This document shows positions 16,418 to 26,485 of a stretch of 64,000 nucleotides of DNA, piece after piece (position 1 is the stretch's first letter; the number at the start of each line of letters is the position of its first letter). The notes under the pieces are model-generated. The model saw only the letters and a list, made by a program, of their open reading frames with translations, ran no database searches and was not told where the DNA came from. Source of the stretch: Aquabacterium sp. NJ1. GTDB lineage: Bacteria > Pseudomonadota > Gammaproteobacteria > Burkholderiales > Burkholderiaceae_C. Location of the stretch: contig NZ_JRKM01000001.1 of the NCBI RefSeq assembly GCF_000768065.1, positions 3,640,001 through 3,704,000 on the forward strand, given 5' to 3'. Made by a program: the position numbers and the translations under genes.

Positions 16418-18310
16418 TCAGGCCTTCGCTTCGGGCTTGGGGTAGTGCGCCTCCAGCATCGGGGGCAAGGGGGCGTCGATCAGCCCGCCCGCCAGGCGCA
16501 GTGCGTCGGCGGTCTGGTCTGACAGCACGCCTTGCGCGCTGTGGTTGACGGCTTCTTCCACCCAGGCCTTGAGCAGCAGGGGGCGCAACATCCATGACAG
16601 CTCCTGCACGCCAGCCAGGGCGTGCACCAGCGCGTCTGCATCGGGTGCCGGGCCGGGTTGGGTGTCCAGTTGCTGGCCGCAGCGGCTCATCACACCCCTG
16701 AACCAGGCGAGGCTGGGGGCGGCCCACCCTTCGGGGCCTTCTTCAACGGGGATGAAGCGCGCCAGGTAGGTCGTCAGCGGGACGACGCAACTCAATTCGC
16801 CGGGCCCCAGTTGATGCAGATCCTGCCCCTGGCCTGTGGTGGGGCGCATGTAGGCCTGGCGGTTCTGGCGCTCGCTGACGCGGTGGCGCAGGGCCAGCCA
16901 CCACAGGCGCTCGCGCGGGCTGACGCGGCCATCGGCGCGCAACAGATCCCGCGCGCTTTCCACCAGGGCGCGCCGTTGTTCGATGGGCTCGCGGGCGATG
17001 AGCGCGGTCTGGCGCTCGAATTCCGGCACGCGGCGGTTGGCCGGCAGGCTCGCGACGTCGTCCAGGATGCGTTGGGCGTCGTGGATGCCTTCAGCCATGT
17101 GTTGCCACAGCGCGCGTTCCTTGTCGTTGTGGATGTTCATCATGAGCGCCAGCGTGATCAGGCGGTGTTCGGTGGGGCCGACCCGGCCATGCAGGCGGCT
17201 GAGGGCCTCGCGCGCCGTGGCTTGTTGCTCTTGCCGAGCCTGTTGTGCCAGGGCTTGCGGGCTGGCCTGGGCGGCGGCCAGAACCGGTGGCAGGCTGTCC
17301 GGGCTGTGGCGTGGCTCCACCTTGTCGATGTGCACCAGGGGCGCCGGCATGGGCGGCAGCACGGTGCCACAGACCCGGCGGATGCGCTCGGACAGCCGGG
17401 GGTGGCTGGACAGGCAGGTGGCCGCGCCCGGCTCGTGCAGCAAGAGGTAGGACACCATGCCGGCTGCAGGGTGGCGCATGCGGCCGGCCAGGATCTGCTG
17501 GTCATGCCACAGCTTGCGCAGCACATTGCCCAGGCCATCGCGGGCGCGCGTGAACTGGATGGCGGAGGCGTCGGCCAGGAACTCGCGCTGGCGGGACACG
17601 GCCGCCTGCAGCATGCGGCCGGCCATCCAGCCCAGCCAGCCTGTGACGGAGAACACCAGCCCGATCAGCCAGGCCAGGGGCCCGACATGGCCTTTTTCGT
17701 CGGGCGCCATCAAGGTCTGGCCATAACCGTGCACCAATGACAGGCCCCACACCAGCGACAGCACCCGCATCGACAGGGGCAGGTCGTCTTCCTTGATGTG
17801 GCCGAACTCGTGGGCGACCAGGCCTTGCAGTTCGGCGCGCGTGAGGCGTTCCAGCGCACCGCGTGTCACGCACAGCACCAGGTCTTCAGGACCCCAGCCG
17901 GCGACAAAGGCATTGATGGCGTCTTCCCTGGTCAGCACGTACACGCGGGGCACGGGCTGACCACTGGCCAGGGCCATTTCGTCGACGACATTGAGCAGGC
18001 GACGCTCGGTGGCGTCATCGGGGTTGCGCACCTCGCGGCCACCCAGCCAGTGCGCCACGCGCGGGCCACCACCGTCGCGCAGGCGTTGGGATTCGACCAG
18101 GCAACCACCCAGCACAAAGAGCAGCACCAGCCCCGTGTTCGTCTCGAAGAACAGGGCGGGAAAGCCCACGCTGAAGGGCACGAGCAGCTTGTACAGCAGA
18201 GCCAGCAGCAGGTTGATCGTGATCGTCAGGCCCAACAGCAGCAGCACGAACAGGCCGAGCAAGCGGGCTGTCCTGAGATGCGCTTCGCGCTGGTGTTGTC
18301 GGAACTGCAT
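16418..18310 (-). CDS. M48-family membrane zinc metalloprotease (HtpX-like)
   Basis: The 630-residue product has two N-terminal membrane helices (about residues 17-45 and 52-75), then the catalytic HEFGH at 167-171, two further hydrophobic stretches, and REFLADASA, whose Glu is the usual third zinc ligand. A long cytoplasmic C-terminal half (about 330-630), rich in Gln, Arg and Ala, exceeds normal HtpX length. The family degrades damaged membrane proteins. It lies 21 bp downstream of lemA, a common pairing in proteobacteria. Confidence 0.9.
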   Translation of the reverse strand: MQFRQHQREAHLRTARLLGLFVLLLLGLTITINLLLALLYKLLVPFSVGFPALFFETNTGLVLLFVLGGCLVESQRLRDGGGPRVAHWLGGREVRNPDDATERRLLNVVDEMALASGQPVPRVYVLTREDAINAFVAGWGPEDLVLCVTRGALERLTRAELQGLVAHEFGHIKEDDLPLSMRVLSLVWGLSLVHGYGQTLMAPDEKGHVGPLAWLIGLVFSVTGWLGWMAGRMLQAAVSRQREFLADASAIQFTRARDGLGNVLRKLWHDQQILAGRMRHPAAGMVSYLLLHEPGAATCLSSHPRLSERIRRVCGTVLPPMPAPLVHIDKVEPRHSPDSLPPVLAAAQASPQALAQQARQEQQATAREALSRLHGRVGPTEHRLITLALMMNIHNDKERALWQHMAEGIHDAQRILDDVASLPANRRVPEFERQTALIAREPIEQRRALVESARDLLRADGRVSPRERLWWLALRHRVSERQNRQAYMRPTTGQGQDLHQLGPGELSCVVPLTTYLARFIPVEEGPEGWAAPSLAWFRGVMSRCGQQLDTQPGPAPDADALVHALAGVQELSWMLRPLLLKAWVEEAVNHSAQGVLSDQTADALRLAGGLIDAPLPPMLEAHYPKPEAKA

Positions 18311-18331
18311 GACAAGAAGCGGGCGAGCAGG

Positions 18332-18925
18332 TCAGAAGCTGACCTTGACGGGGTTGCGTTCGGCCTCGCTGGCCGTGGCCTGCAACGTGGACGCGGTGTG
18401 AAAACCGAACAGCCCGGCCACGATGTTGGTCGGGAACTGGTGCGCTGCGTTGTTGTAGTCCAGCGTGGCGTCGTTGAACAGCTGACGGGAGAAGGCGACC
18501 TTGTTTTCCGTGTGGGTCAACTCCTCGCTGAGGTCGCGCAGGCGCTGGTCGGCCTTGAGCTCGGGGTAGGACTCCATCACGGCATTGAAGCGGCCCATGG
18601 CGCTGGCCAGCACCCCTTCGGCCATGCCCAGGCTCAGGATGGGGCCGGGCTGGTTGGGCCTGGTCTTGACCAGGTCTCTGGCGGCCATGACCTGCGCGCG
18701 CGCGGCGGTGACACGCTCCAGCGTCTCGCGCTCGTGCTCCATGTACTTGCGTGCCACTTCGACCAGATTGGGGATCAGGTCGTGGCGACGCTTGAGCTGC
18801 ACGTCGATCTGGGCAAAGGCATTGCCGATTTCATTGCGCAGGCGGACCAGGCGGTTGTAGGCACCGGCTGCCCAGAAAACCAGCACGGCGATGATGACCA
18901 GGAAAATGATGTTGGAGGTGTTCAC
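18332..18925 (-). CDS. lemA: LemA family protein
   Basis: The 197-residue product has a single N-terminal membrane helix followed by a coiled-coil helical domain with the LemA hallmarks NAFAQIDVQLKRRHDLIPNL and NAVMESYPELKA. Translation starts at a GTG with AAGGA seven bases upstream. LemA proteins are inner-membrane anchored with the helical part outside the cytoplasm, and their biochemical role is unclear. It is the first gene of an operon with the M48 protease, and the association suggests a role in membrane quality control. Confidence 0.93.
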   Translation of the reverse strand: MNTSNIIFLVIIAVLVFWAAGAYNRLVRLRNEIGNAFAQIDVQLKRRHDLIPNLVEVARKYMEHERETLERVTAARAQVMAARDLVKTRPNQPGPILSLGMAEGVLASAMGRFNAVMESYPELKADQRLRDLSEELTHTENKVAFSRQLFNDATLDYNNAAHQFPTNIVAGLFGFHTASTLQATASEAERNPVKVSF

Positions 18926-19003
18926 GAGGTCATCCTTGGGATGCCGATAGAGGCTGATGAAGCGCCGTTGGAATGGCCCTCACTGTACCGTGCATTCGCC
19001 ATT

Positions 19004-19741
19004 TCACCCCTGCTGCCGGAATGCGTCAAAGCCTTCCTGGCGCAGCCGGCAAGCCGGGCAGGTGCCGCAGCCATAACCCCAGGCGTGGCGGTGCTGGCGG
19101 TCACCCAGGTAGCAGGTGTGGGTGTGCTCGATGATCAGTTCATTGAGCGCCTCGCCGCCGAGGTCGTGGCTGAGTTGCCAGGTCTGGGCCTTGGTCAGCC
19201 ACATCAAGGGCGTCTCGATGGTCATGGGGCTGTCCAGGCCCAGGCTGATGGCCACTTGCAGGGCCTTTAGTGTGTTGTCTCGGCAATCGGGGTAGCCGGA
19301 GTAGTCGGTTTCGCACATGCCCCCGATCAGCACCGAGGCGCCGCGGCGATAGGCCAGCGCTGCCGCAAAGTTCAGGAACAACAGGTTGCGGCCGGGCACG
19401 AAGGTGTTGGGCAAGCCATTGGCCTGCATCTCGATGGCGCGGGATTCGGTCAGGGCCGTGTCCGAGATCTGGCCGAGCAAGGCCAGGTCCAGCAGGTGGT
19501 CCTCGCCCAGCCGTGCGCCCCATTGCGGGAAGGTGCGGGCCAGTTCGGTTCGCACGGTCAGGCGGCAGTCCAGCTCGACCCGGTGGCGCTGGCCATAGTC
19601 GAAGCCAACCGTCTCGACACGGGCGTAGCGCGACAAGGCCCAGGCCAGGCAGGCGGTGGAGTCCTGCCCGCCCGAGAACACGACCAGGGCGGTACGCGGG
19701 TCCGAGGGCAAGGCGTTGGTGGGCTGGGAGGCTGCGGTCAT
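19004..19741 (-). CDS. queC: 7-cyano-7-deazaguanine synthase (queuosine pathway)
   Basis: The ATG at 19741 gives 245 residues. A longer frame to 19825 adds 28 basic residues not typical of QueC. The N-type ATP pyrophosphatase P-loop SGGQDST lies at 23-29. The C-terminal zinc site uses the cysteines of [12 protein letters not shown] plus an earlier Cys in HTCYLG. QueC converts 7-carboxy-7-deazaguanine to preQ0 using ATP and ammonia, on the way to queuosine in tRNA. No other que gene is adjacent. Confidence 0.96.
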   Translation of the reverse strand: MTAASQPTNALPSDPRTALVVFSGGQDSTACLAWALSRYARVETVGFDYGQRHRVELDCRLTVRTELARTFPQWGARLGEDHLLDLALLGQISDTALTESRAIEMQANGLPNTFVPGRNLLFLNFAAALAYRRGASVLIGGMCETDYSGYPDCRDNTLKALQVAISLGLDSPMTIETPLMWLTKAQTWQLSHDLGGEALNELIIEHTHTCYLGDRQHRHAWGYGCGTCPACRLRQEGFDAFRQQG

Positions 19742-20030
19742 TTTCAGGATGTGAAGTGGCGTACGGCGACGCTGGTGTCGCATGGCGGCGCGGTGGTTTT
19801 CGAGGATAGCCGATGCATTTGTCACCTCGTCACCACGCTGGGATCAGGCCAAGGGTGGCCCTTGCCCAGGGCGCTGCCATGGTGTGCGGACTTTGCCCGG
19901 CCAAAAGCCCCGGATACACGGGGGGCGCCGCGGGCGCGGTTCGAGTTATGGAGGACAATATAGGGTTTTCGTCAGGCACACCAATACTTGGGCTGCAAAC
20001 TGGGCTGGACGCCCGCAGGACACACACAAC

Positions 20031-20807
20031 ATGGCCGCGTTTAACCAAGAGACCGTCACCCACGTCCACCACTGGAATGACACGCTGTTCAGCTTCAAGA
20101 CCACCCGTGACCCGGCACTGCGCTTTGCCAGCGGCCACTTCGTGATGATCGGCCTGGAGGTAGATGGCAAGCCCCTGATGCGCGCCTACTCGATCGCCAG
20201 CGCCAACTACGAAGAGCACCTGGAGTTCCTGAGCATCAAGGTGCAGAACGGCCCGCTGACTTCGCGCCTGCAGCACCTGAAGGTCGGCGACAAGATCCTG
20301 ATCAGCCGCAAGGCCGTGGGCACCCTGGTGGTGGACGATCTCAAGCCCGCCATGAACCTGTACCTCTTCGGTACCGGCACCGGCCTGGCGCCGTTCATGA
20401 GCATCATCCAGGACCCCTACACCTACGAGAAGTTCGAGAAGGTGGTGCTGGTCCACGGTGTGCGTACCGTGAGCGAGCTGGCCTACCACGACTACATCTC
20501 GCATGAGCTGCCCGACCACGAACTGCTGGGCGACCTGATCCGCGAGAAGCTGCTGTACTACCCGCTGGTGACGCGTGAGCCCTTCCGCAACCAGGGCCGC
20601 CTGACCGACCTGATCGTCAACGGCAAGATGGCCGCCGATCTGGGCATGCAGCCCCTGAACCCGGCCACCGACCGCGCCATGATGTGCGGCAGCCCGTCCA
20701 TGCTGACCGACCTGTGCAAGATCCTGGACGAGCGCGGCTTCAAGATCTCGCCCTCGCAAGGTGAGGCCGGCGACTACGTGATCGAACGCGCTTTCGTCGA
20801 GAAGTGA
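20031..20807 (+). CDS. fpr: Ferredoxin--NADP+ reductase
   Basis: The ATG at 20031 gives 258 residues, the normal length for bacterial Fpr. The FAD-binding RAYSIAS motif and the NADP-binding GTGTGLAPF motif are in place, and the C-terminus ends with VIERAFVEK, typical of this group. The enzyme moves electrons between NADPH and ferredoxin or flavodoxin in the cytoplasm and is often linked to oxidative stress and Fe-S assembly. The open frame continues upstream through non-coding sequence, so the start is set by family length. An intrinsic terminator follows about 30 bp after the stop. Confidence 0.95.
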   Translation: MAAFNQETVTHVHHWNDTLFSFKTTRDPALRFASGHFVMIGLEVDGKPLMRAYSIASANYEEHLEFLSIKVQNGPLTSRLQHLKVGDKILISRKAVGTLVVDDLKPAMNLYLFGTGTGLAPFMSIIQDPYTYEKFEKVVLVHGVRTVSELAYHDYISHELPDHELLGDLIREKLLYYPLVTREPFRNQGRLTDLIVNGKMAADLGMQPLNPATDRAMMCGSPSMLTDLCKILDERGFKISPSQGEAGDYVIERAFVEK

Positions 20808-20839
20808 TCAGCGGCGCCCACAGGTGGCGTGTGCGTCAG

Positions 20840-20873
20840 GCCTCGGCTGCGTAGACCGCACCGGGGCTTTTTT
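20840..20873 (+). terminator. Intrinsic terminator after fpr
   Basis: GCCTCGG (20840-20846) pairs with CCGGGGC (20861-20867), allowing one G-U pair, around a 14-base loop, and is followed by six T residues. It lies 33 bp after the fpr stop in the right orientation. Confidence 0.65.
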
Positions 20874-21039
20874 CATGGCGGGCTTCATGGCGGGGATTTG
20901 GTGCCCGGATGAATCGTCCCGACAACTGTTTGTTTTTTTCTGATCGCCACATGCCATGGCTTGCCCCGATTGCCCAGACAATGCAGCCGGGTGACACGAT
21001 GATGCGGGTAAACACCGTACTGCCCTGAGGAGACAAGAG

Positions 21040-22305
21040 ATGAGACACACACCAACCACGGCTGTCGAGGTACGGCGGCAGGTGGGGCGTATGCACTGGG
21101 TGGCCTCCTGGGCGACCCCGGTGGTGGCGCTGCTGGGCTATCTGGCTTTCTGGCCGACCCCGGCCGACCCGGTGGCCTGGCAGCCGCCCAAGGACGCTGG
21201 CTACACCGGTGCCCACGCCGTCAACGACAAGCTGGCCGACCTGCAGCAATGGTCGCTGGCCAGCGGGCAGGAAGGCCCGGAGTTCATCGTGGCCCGTGCG
21301 GGGGTGCTGTACACCGGCCTGAACAATGGCGACGTCCTGCAGATCAACACGGACGGCCAGCAGCCCGAGGTTGTGGCCAATACCGGCGGGCGACCGCTGG
21401 GGCTGGACATTGACGCGCAGGGGCGCCTGCTGGTGGCCGATGCCATGCGGGGGCTGGTGCGCATCACTGGTAGCGGGGTGGATGCCAAGGTGGAAACCAT
21501 CTTGAACAAGGTGCAGCACCCCGTGCCGGATGACCGCGTGCGTTACGCTGACGCGGTCAAGATCGGCCCCGGCGGCGTGATCTGGCTGACCGACGCCTCG
21601 CGCCGTTTTGGCGCCAAGGAGTGGGGCAGCACCTTCGAGGCCAGCGTGCTGGACGTGCTGGAGCACAGCTGCACCGGCCGCATCATCGCGCAGGACCCCG
21701 AGACCCTGGTGGCCCGTGTGGCCATCACGGGCATGTGCTTCCCCAATGGCATCGAGTTCTCGCGCGACGGCAAGACCATGTACATCTCCGAAACAGGCAC
21801 CTACCGCATCCTGGCGGTGGACCTGGCCAAGCTGTCGGTGGTGCGCACGGCCGAGGGTGACAATGGCGTGCCCACCCTCGAGCAGGCCATGAAACAAGGC
21901 GCCGCGCGCGTCTTCGTGGACAACCTGCCAGGCTTCCCGGACAACCTCACGCGCAGTGCCTCCGGGCGCTTGTGGGTGGGGCTGACCAAGCCGCGCAGCC
22001 ACGTGATCGATGCGGCGGCGCGCTACCCCTTCATGCGCAAGCTGACCCTGCGCCTGCCGCGCTTCCTGTGGCCGGTGCCCAAGGCTTACGGTCATGTGAT
22101 CGCGTACGACGAACGTGGCCGTGTGGTGGACGATCTGCAGGACCCTTCTGGCACCTATCCGGAAACCACCTCCGCCACCGAGGCCGATGGCAAGCTGTTC
22201 ATCCAGAGCCTGCACGCCCACACGATTGGCTGGATCCCGTATGTGGGGCCGCAGGTGCCACGTGCCGAGATGGAGTCCTACCTGGAAGGCACCACGGCCA
22301 AGTGA
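21040..22305 (+). CDS. SMP-30/strictosidine-synthase-like beta-propeller protein
   Basis: The ATG at 21040 is preceded by GAGGAG at good spacing. The 421-residue product has an N-terminal signal anchor (about 20-40) and then a six-bladed propeller sequence: GRPLGLDIDAQGRLLVADAMRGL, DAVKIGPGGVIWLTDASRR and CFPNGIEFSRDGKTMYISETGTYRI in outline. This matches the strictosidine synthase/APMAP branch of the SMP-30/gluconolactonase superfamily. Bacterial members are probable lactonases or hydrolases, and the substrate cannot be told. It should face the periplasm. Confidence 0.85.
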   Translation: MRHTPTTAVEVRRQVGRMHWVASWATPVVALLGYLAFWPTPADPVAWQPPKDAGYTGAHAVNDKLADLQQWSLASGQEGPEFIVARAGVLYTGLNNGDVLQINTDGQQPEVVANTGGRPLGLDIDAQGRLLVADAMRGLVRITGSGVDAKVETILNKVQHPVPDDRVRYADAVKIGPGGVIWLTDASRRFGAKEWGSTFEASVLDVLEHSCTGRIIAQDPETLVARVAITGMCFPNGIEFSRDGKTMYISETGTYRILAVDLAKLSVVRTAEGDNGVPTLEQAMKQGAARVFVDNLPGFPDNLTRSASGRLWVGLTKPRSHVIDAAARYPFMRKLTLRLPRFLWPVPKAYGHVIAYDERGRVVDDLQDPSGTYPETTSATEADGKLFIQSLHAHTIGWIPYVGPQVPRAEMESYLEGTTAK

Positions 22306-22338
22306 GTGCCGGGGCGGTTGGTGAAGCGGCGGTGCGGC

Positions 22339-23115
22339 TCAGCGCAGCCAGGCGTCCCAAGCTGTCTTGAGGATCAGGGCGCCCACCACGATCAGGAAGG
22401 CCGCCCGCACAAAGCCGGCGCCATGACGCAGCGCCAGGCGGGTGCCCACGGCGCTGCCGGCCACATTGGCCACGGCCATGGGCAGCGAGAGCGCCCAGGC
22501 CACGTGCCCGCTGGGGATGAACCAGGCCAGCGCCGCCACATTGGTGGCGAAGTTCAGCCGCTTGGCCCCGGCGCTGGCATGCAGGAAATCCCAGCCCAGC
22601 AGGCGTACCAGCGCGAACACGAAGAAGCTGCCCGTGCCCGGGCCGAATATGCCGTCGTAAAAGCCGATGGCGGCGCCCATGCCGGTGGCCAGCAGGGCCT
22701 CCGTGCGGGGCGACCAGTGTGGTGCATGGTGGCGCCCCATGTCCTTGCGCCACAGGGTGTAGAGCCACACGGCTGCGAGCACGAAGGGCAGGGCGCCGCG
22801 AAAGCGCGAGGCCGGCACGCGCGTGGCCAGCCAGGCGCCGAACAAGGCGCCCAGCATGGCGGCAGCGATGGCGCCCAGCAGGCGCATTGACGGCAGGGTG
22901 ACCCGTCTGGCGTATTGCCAGGCCGCCCAGCCCGTGCCCCAGATGGATGCGGCCTTGTTGGTGCCCAGCAGCGTCGCGGGCACGGCCTGCGGGAAAAGCC
23001 CGAACAACGAGGGCACGATGATCAAGCCACCGCCGCCCACAATGGCGTCGACCAGGCCGGCACCGGCTGAGGCCGCCAGCATCAGGCTGATGTTGAGCGC
23101 GTTGAGGTCGAGCAA
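22339..23115 (-). CDS. TSUP/TauE-SafE family membrane transporter
   Basis: The 258-residue protein has about eight hydrophobic helices in two repeats. The first repeat has GAGLVDAIVGGGGLIIVPSL and the second GAAIGFYDGIFGPGTGSFF, the duplicated glycine-rich signature of the sulfite exporter TauE/SafE family. Members export sulfite, sulfonates or other organic anions, and the substrate is unknown. The only start in frame that preserves the first repeat is a TTG at 23115, one base after the proA stop codon, which suggests translational coupling with proA. Confidence 0.88.
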   Translation of the reverse strand: MLDLNALNISLMLAASAGAGLVDAIVGGGGLIIVPSLFGLFPQAVPATLLGTNKAASIWGTGWAAWQYARRVTLPSMRLLGAIAAAMLGALFGAWLATRVPASRFRGALPFVLAAVWLYTLWRKDMGRHHAPHWSPRTEALLATGMGAAIGFYDGIFGPGTGSFFVFALVRLLGWDFLHASAGAKRLNFATNVAALAWFIPSGHVAWALSLPMAVANVAGSAVGTRLALRHGAGFVRAAFLIVVGALILKTAWDAWLR

Positions 23116-23116
23116 C

Positions 23117-24433
23117 TCAACTGCGCACTTCGCCCTGGCCCAGCACCACGAACTTCAGCGAGGTCAGGCCTTCAAGGCCAACCGGGCCGCGTGCGTGGAA
23201 CTTGTCCGTGCTGATGCCGATCTCGGCGCCCAGGCCGTATTCGAAGCCGTCGGCAAAGCGTGTGGACGCGTTGATCATCACGCTGGCCGAGTCCACCTCG
23301 CGGATGAAGCGCATTGCGTTGGGGTGGTTGGTGGTGAGGATCGAGTCCGTGTGGTGCGAACCATACTTGTTGATGTGGGCGATGACCTCGTCAAGCGTGT
23401 CCACCACCTTCACGGCGATCACCGGTGCGAGGTATTCCTCGTACCAGTCCTGCTCGGTGGCGTCGACCACCTGGGCACCGGGCACGTCGGCCAGGATGGC
23501 CTTGGCACGGGCATCGGCGCGCATTTCCACGCCCTTGTCGGCGAACACCTTGCCGATGCGGGGCAGGAAGGCCGCCGCCTGCTTCGCGTGCACCAGCAGC
23601 GATTCGGTGGCGTTGCAGGGGCTGTACTTCTGGGTCTTGGCGTTGTCCGTGACCTTCACGGCCAGGTCCAGGTCCACCTCGGCGTCCACATAGGTGTGGC
23701 AGTTGCCGTCCAGGTGCTTGATCACGGGCACGCGCGCTTCCTTGCTGATGCGCTCGATCAGGCCCTTGCCGCCGCGCGGGATGATCACATCCACATACTG
23801 GGGCATGGCGATGAGCTGGCCCACGGCGGCGCGGTCGGTGGTCTGCACCAGTTGCACGGCCTCAGCGGGCAGGCCGGCCTGGGTGAGCGCGGCTTGCACC
23901 AGCTTCCACAGCGCCAGGTTGGAGTGGATGGCTTCAGAGCCACCGCGCAGCACGCAGGCATTGCCGCTCTTGATGGCCAGCGAGGCGGCTTCGATCGTGA
24001 CGTTGGGGCGGCTCTCGTAGATCATGCCGAACACGCCGATGGGCACACGCATCTGGCCCACGCTGATGCCCGTGGGGCGGCGGCGCATGTTGGTGATCTC
24101 GCCGACCGGGTCGGGCAGGGAGGCGACTTGCTCGCAGCTCTCGGCCATGGTCTCGATGACCTTGTCGGTCAGGCGCAGGCGGTCCACCATGGGGGCGGCC
24201 AGGCCGTTTTTCTCGGCGGCCACGATGTCGGCCTCGTTGCGAGCCTTGAGCTCGCCGGCGTGCGCACGGATCTGGCCAGCCAGCGCCAGCAGGGCGTTGT
24301 TCTTGGCGGCGGTGGACGCAGCGGCCATGACGGACGAGGCGGCGCGGGCGGCCTGGCCCACGGCACCCATGTACTGTTCAACCGACTGATCAAGCGTCTG
24401 GCCGGCGGCGGAGGAAGAGGTCGCGGTGTTCAT
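23117..24433 (-). CDS. proA: Glutamate-5-semialdehyde dehydrogenase
   Basis: The ATG at 24433 gives 438 residues. The aldehyde-dehydrogenase fold is clear: [26 protein letters not shown], the catalytic-cysteine region [12 protein letters not shown], and [13 protein letters not shown] at the end. ProA reduces gamma-glutamyl phosphate to glutamate-5-semialdehyde with NADPH, the second step of proline synthesis. An N-terminal extension of about 20 residues is unusual but starts with a normal ATG. Longer frames to 24892 cross the divergent Cys-cluster gene and are rejected. Confidence 0.96.
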   Translation of the reverse strand: MNTATSSSAAGQTLDQSVEQYMGAVGQAARAASSVMAAASTAAKNNALLALAGQIRAHAGELKARNEADIVAAEKNGLAAPMVDRLRLTDKVIETMAESCEQVASLPDPVGEITNMRRRPTGISVGQMRVPIGVFGMIYESRPNVTIEAASLAIKSGNACVLRGGSEAIHSNLALWKLVQAALTQAGLPAEAVQLVQTTDRAAVGQLIAMPQYVDVIIPRGGKGLIERISKEARVPVIKHLDGNCHTYVDAEVDLDLAVKVTDNAKTQKYSPCNATESLLVHAKQAAAFLPRIGKVFADKGVEMRADARAKAILADVPGAQVVDATEQDWYEEYLAPVIAVKVVDTLDEVIAHINKYGSHHTDSILTTNHPNAMRFIREVDSASVMINASTRFADGFEYGLGAEIGISTDKFHARGPVGLEGLTSLKFVVLGQGEVRS

Positions 24434-24463
24434 AGGGCAAGATTGTCTCAAACTCTGCCAACC

Positions 24464-24850
24464 ATGCACCAGGTCATCCACATTCACCCTGAAGCGCCCG
24501 CCAAACCGGCCTTGGGCGCGCCCTGCAACGGCTGCGGGGTGTGCTGCCTGGCGGAGCCCTGCCCGGTGGGCGTGATCGTCAGCCGCCGGCGCCATGGCGC
24601 GTGCAAGGCGCTGGTGTGGTCGCAGCCGGACCGGCGTTACTTCTGCGGTTTGCTGGTGGGGCCCGGTGGCGAGGCGGGCATCCTGGGCAGCCAGGGTGCC
24701 TGGTGGCGGCGCTGGGCCCGTGCGGCCTGGTTGCGCTGGGCGCGCCGCATGATTTCGGCGGGCAGTGGCTGTGATGCCGATCTGGTTGTGGACATCGTGC
24801 CCGATCAGGGGGATGCGGACCAGCGCTCGGCGGATCAAGGCGGTAAATAG
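24464..24850 (+). CDS. Cys-cluster protein (YkgJ-like metal-binding)
   Basis: The ATG at 24464 gives 128 residues. The notable feature is [16 protein letters not shown] near residue 20, followed by a conserved-looking [10 protein letters not shown] and a later FCGLL. Clustered cysteines of this kind occur in YkgJ-type zinc- or iron-chelating proteins. The rest is rich in Trp, Arg and Ala. Function is unknown. It is divergent from proA with 30 bp between the starts, so the two share a promoter region. Confidence 0.7.
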   Translation: MHQVIHIHPEAPAKPALGAPCNGCGVCCLAEPCPVGVIVSRRRHGACKALVWSQPDRRYFCGLLVGPGGEAGILGSQGAWWRRWARAAWLRWARRMISAGSGCDADLVVDIVPDQGDADQRSADQGGK

Positions 24851-24933
24851 CGGTTTTTGGTGGCCGTTCTCCGGCCTTGGGCGGGAGCGCACTTTTCATA
24901 GCATGAAGGCATTCACCTGGACTGGAGCCGATC

Positions 24934-25068
24934 ATGCGCAAGAAGCTGTTGCAAAACTCCCTGTTTGCCGCGTTGGCTGCCTGCGCGCTGTATGTGGCGC
25001 AGTCCCAGAGCGTGCCCGAGCTGAGCCAGGCCCCGAACTTGTCGGTGGTCTACGTGGCCCAGCGCTGA
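24934..25068 (+). CDS. Small 44-residue peptide with hydrophobic leader
   Basis: A short frame starts at ATG 24934 and ends at TGA 25068. The N-terminus MRKKLLQNSLFAALAACALYVAQ has a basic head and hydrophobic core, like a signal peptide or small membrane anchor, and a short polar tail follows. An LAAC stretch resembles a lipobox. A GGAG about 9 bp upstream could be the ribosome site. It ends 7 bp before the convergent ubiH-like gene and fills an otherwise empty gap. No homologue was recognised. Confidence 0.45.
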   Translation: MRKKLLQNSLFAALAACALYVAQSQSVPELSQAPNLSVVYVAQR

Positions 25069-25075
25069 GGCGCGC

Positions 25076-26359
25076 TCAGCGCCAGCCAAACATCATCGAG
25101 CGCGCGAGCAGCCGCTTGACCGGGCTGAGTGCCCCCACCGCCCCGATCCCCAGGCCACGCAAGGTGGCCAGCGCAGGCGCGGGCCAGGTGAAGCTGCGCG
25201 CCAGGAAGTCCGTGGTGGCCAGCAAGGCCCAGCGGTCCGGCTGACGCCGGCGCTCGAACTGGCGCAAGGCGCGTCGCACTTTCATCTGTTTGGTGGCCAC
25301 ATCGTCCTCAGGTGACCAGGGCGTGTGTTTCAGGGCGTCCAGCAGCACGTGCACATCCCGCATGCCCAGGTTGAAGCCTTGGCCCGCCACCGGGTGCAGG
25401 GTCTGCGCAGCATTGCCGATGCGCACCACCGAACCTTCATTGACCAGTTGCCGGTGCGCATTGAGCCCCAGCGGGAAGGCTTTGAGCGGCGACAGCTGGG
25501 TGATGAGGCCAACCGCAGGGTGGAAGATGGTGTTGAGCAGGGTGAGCCGTTGCGCGTCGTCGAGCTCGCGCACGGGGTCGTCGTCTTGCTGCACGCACCA
25601 GACGAGCGCGGCGCGGCGGCCGCTGGGGCCACCGGGCACCACCGGGCCGGGCGGCAGCGGCAGCAAGGCGGCAGGGCCCGAGGTGGTGAAACGCTCGAAC
25701 GCCATGCCGGTGCGGCCATCATCGTCGAGCAGCACCTGGCCGACCCAGGCGGTCTGGCCGTAATCGTGGCTCACGCCAGCAGGCCACTTCAGTTTGGCCT
25801 GGTCGGAGAACACGCCACCTTCGGCTACCACCACCAGGTCGAACTGCTCGGCGATGTCGGCGTCCACCTCGACGCCCTCGTCCACCGACTTGAGGCCGCG
25901 CACGGGCGTGGCAAAGCGCATGGCGCAGCGGTGCTCATCCTGATCCACGGTGCGTTGCCAGGCCTGCTGCAGTGGTGCGACCAAGGTGCCATAGCTCACC
26001 ACGGCACCCAGTTGCGGCACGCCTTGCTCTTTGGCGGCAATGCGTACCTCGGGCTGCTGCTGGCCGGGCCACAGCACGGTGGGTTGCTGCTGCGAGACGT
26101 GCACCTCCAGGATGGGGGCGCTGCGGCCGCTGGCCTCGATGGCATCCCAGATGCCCATGCGCTGGAGTTCCTGCACCGTGCCTTGCGACAGGGCCAGGGT
26201 GCGGGCATCGCCCGAGACGTCCTTGTCGGCGGGGCGGGCGTCGAACACGGTGATGCGGGCTTGGGGCAAGGCTTGCGCGGCTTGCAGGGCCAGGCTCAGG
26301 CCAGCGGGCCCTGCGCCGATGATGGCCAGGCTGACGGCATTCGGGCGGTTCGTGGTCAT
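25076..26359 (-). CDS. UbiH/UbiF/COQ6-family FAD monooxygenase
   Basis: The 427-residue protein has the FAD-binding GAGPAG near the N-terminus, a DARTLALSQG motif, and the late RIGNAAQTLHPVAGQGFNLGMRDV stretch in the pattern of the UbiH/COQ6 hydroxylases. These enzymes hydroxylate the ubiquinone ring at the inner-membrane surface using NADPH and O2. The ring position cannot be decided from sequence alone. The divergent neighbour ispB makes the ubiquinone side chain, which supports a ubiquinone role. Confidence 0.9.
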   Translation of the reverse strand: MTTNRPNAVSLAIIGAGPAGLSLALQAAQALPQARITVFDARPADKDVSGDARTLALSQGTVQELQRMGIWDAIEASGRSAPILEVHVSQQQPTVLWPGQQQPEVRIAAKEQGVPQLGAVVSYGTLVAPLQQAWQRTVDQDEHRCAMRFATPVRGLKSVDEGVEVDADIAEQFDLVVVAEGGVFSDQAKLKWPAGVSHDYGQTAWVGQVLLDDDGRTGMAFERFTTSGPAALLPLPPGPVVPGGPSGRRAALVWCVQQDDDPVRELDDAQRLTLLNTIFHPAVGLITQLSPLKAFPLGLNAHRQLVNEGSVVRIGNAAQTLHPVAGQGFNLGMRDVHVLLDALKHTPWSPEDDVATKQMKVRRALRQFERRRQPDRWALLATTDFLARSFTWPAPALATLRGLGIGAVGALSPVKRLLARSMMFGWR

Positions 26360-26485
26360 GACAGCGAAACTTGTCTGTGATGGGCGGGAAGCCTTGTATT
26401 GTCCGCCGCTTTTTGTCCACCGCTTTTATCCACCACTTTGTGAGCCTCGAATGCATCGGCTGGGGGCAGGGCAGCGGCGCCTTCC

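Noticed and set aside
17798..19270. 490-codon plus-strand frame across the M48 protease, lemA and queC
   Set aside because: It covers three well-supported genes on the other strand and has no family features.
20836..22221. 461-codon minus-strand frame across the SMP-30-like gene
   Set aside because: Antisense shadow; it runs through the fpr terminator and has shadow-type composition.
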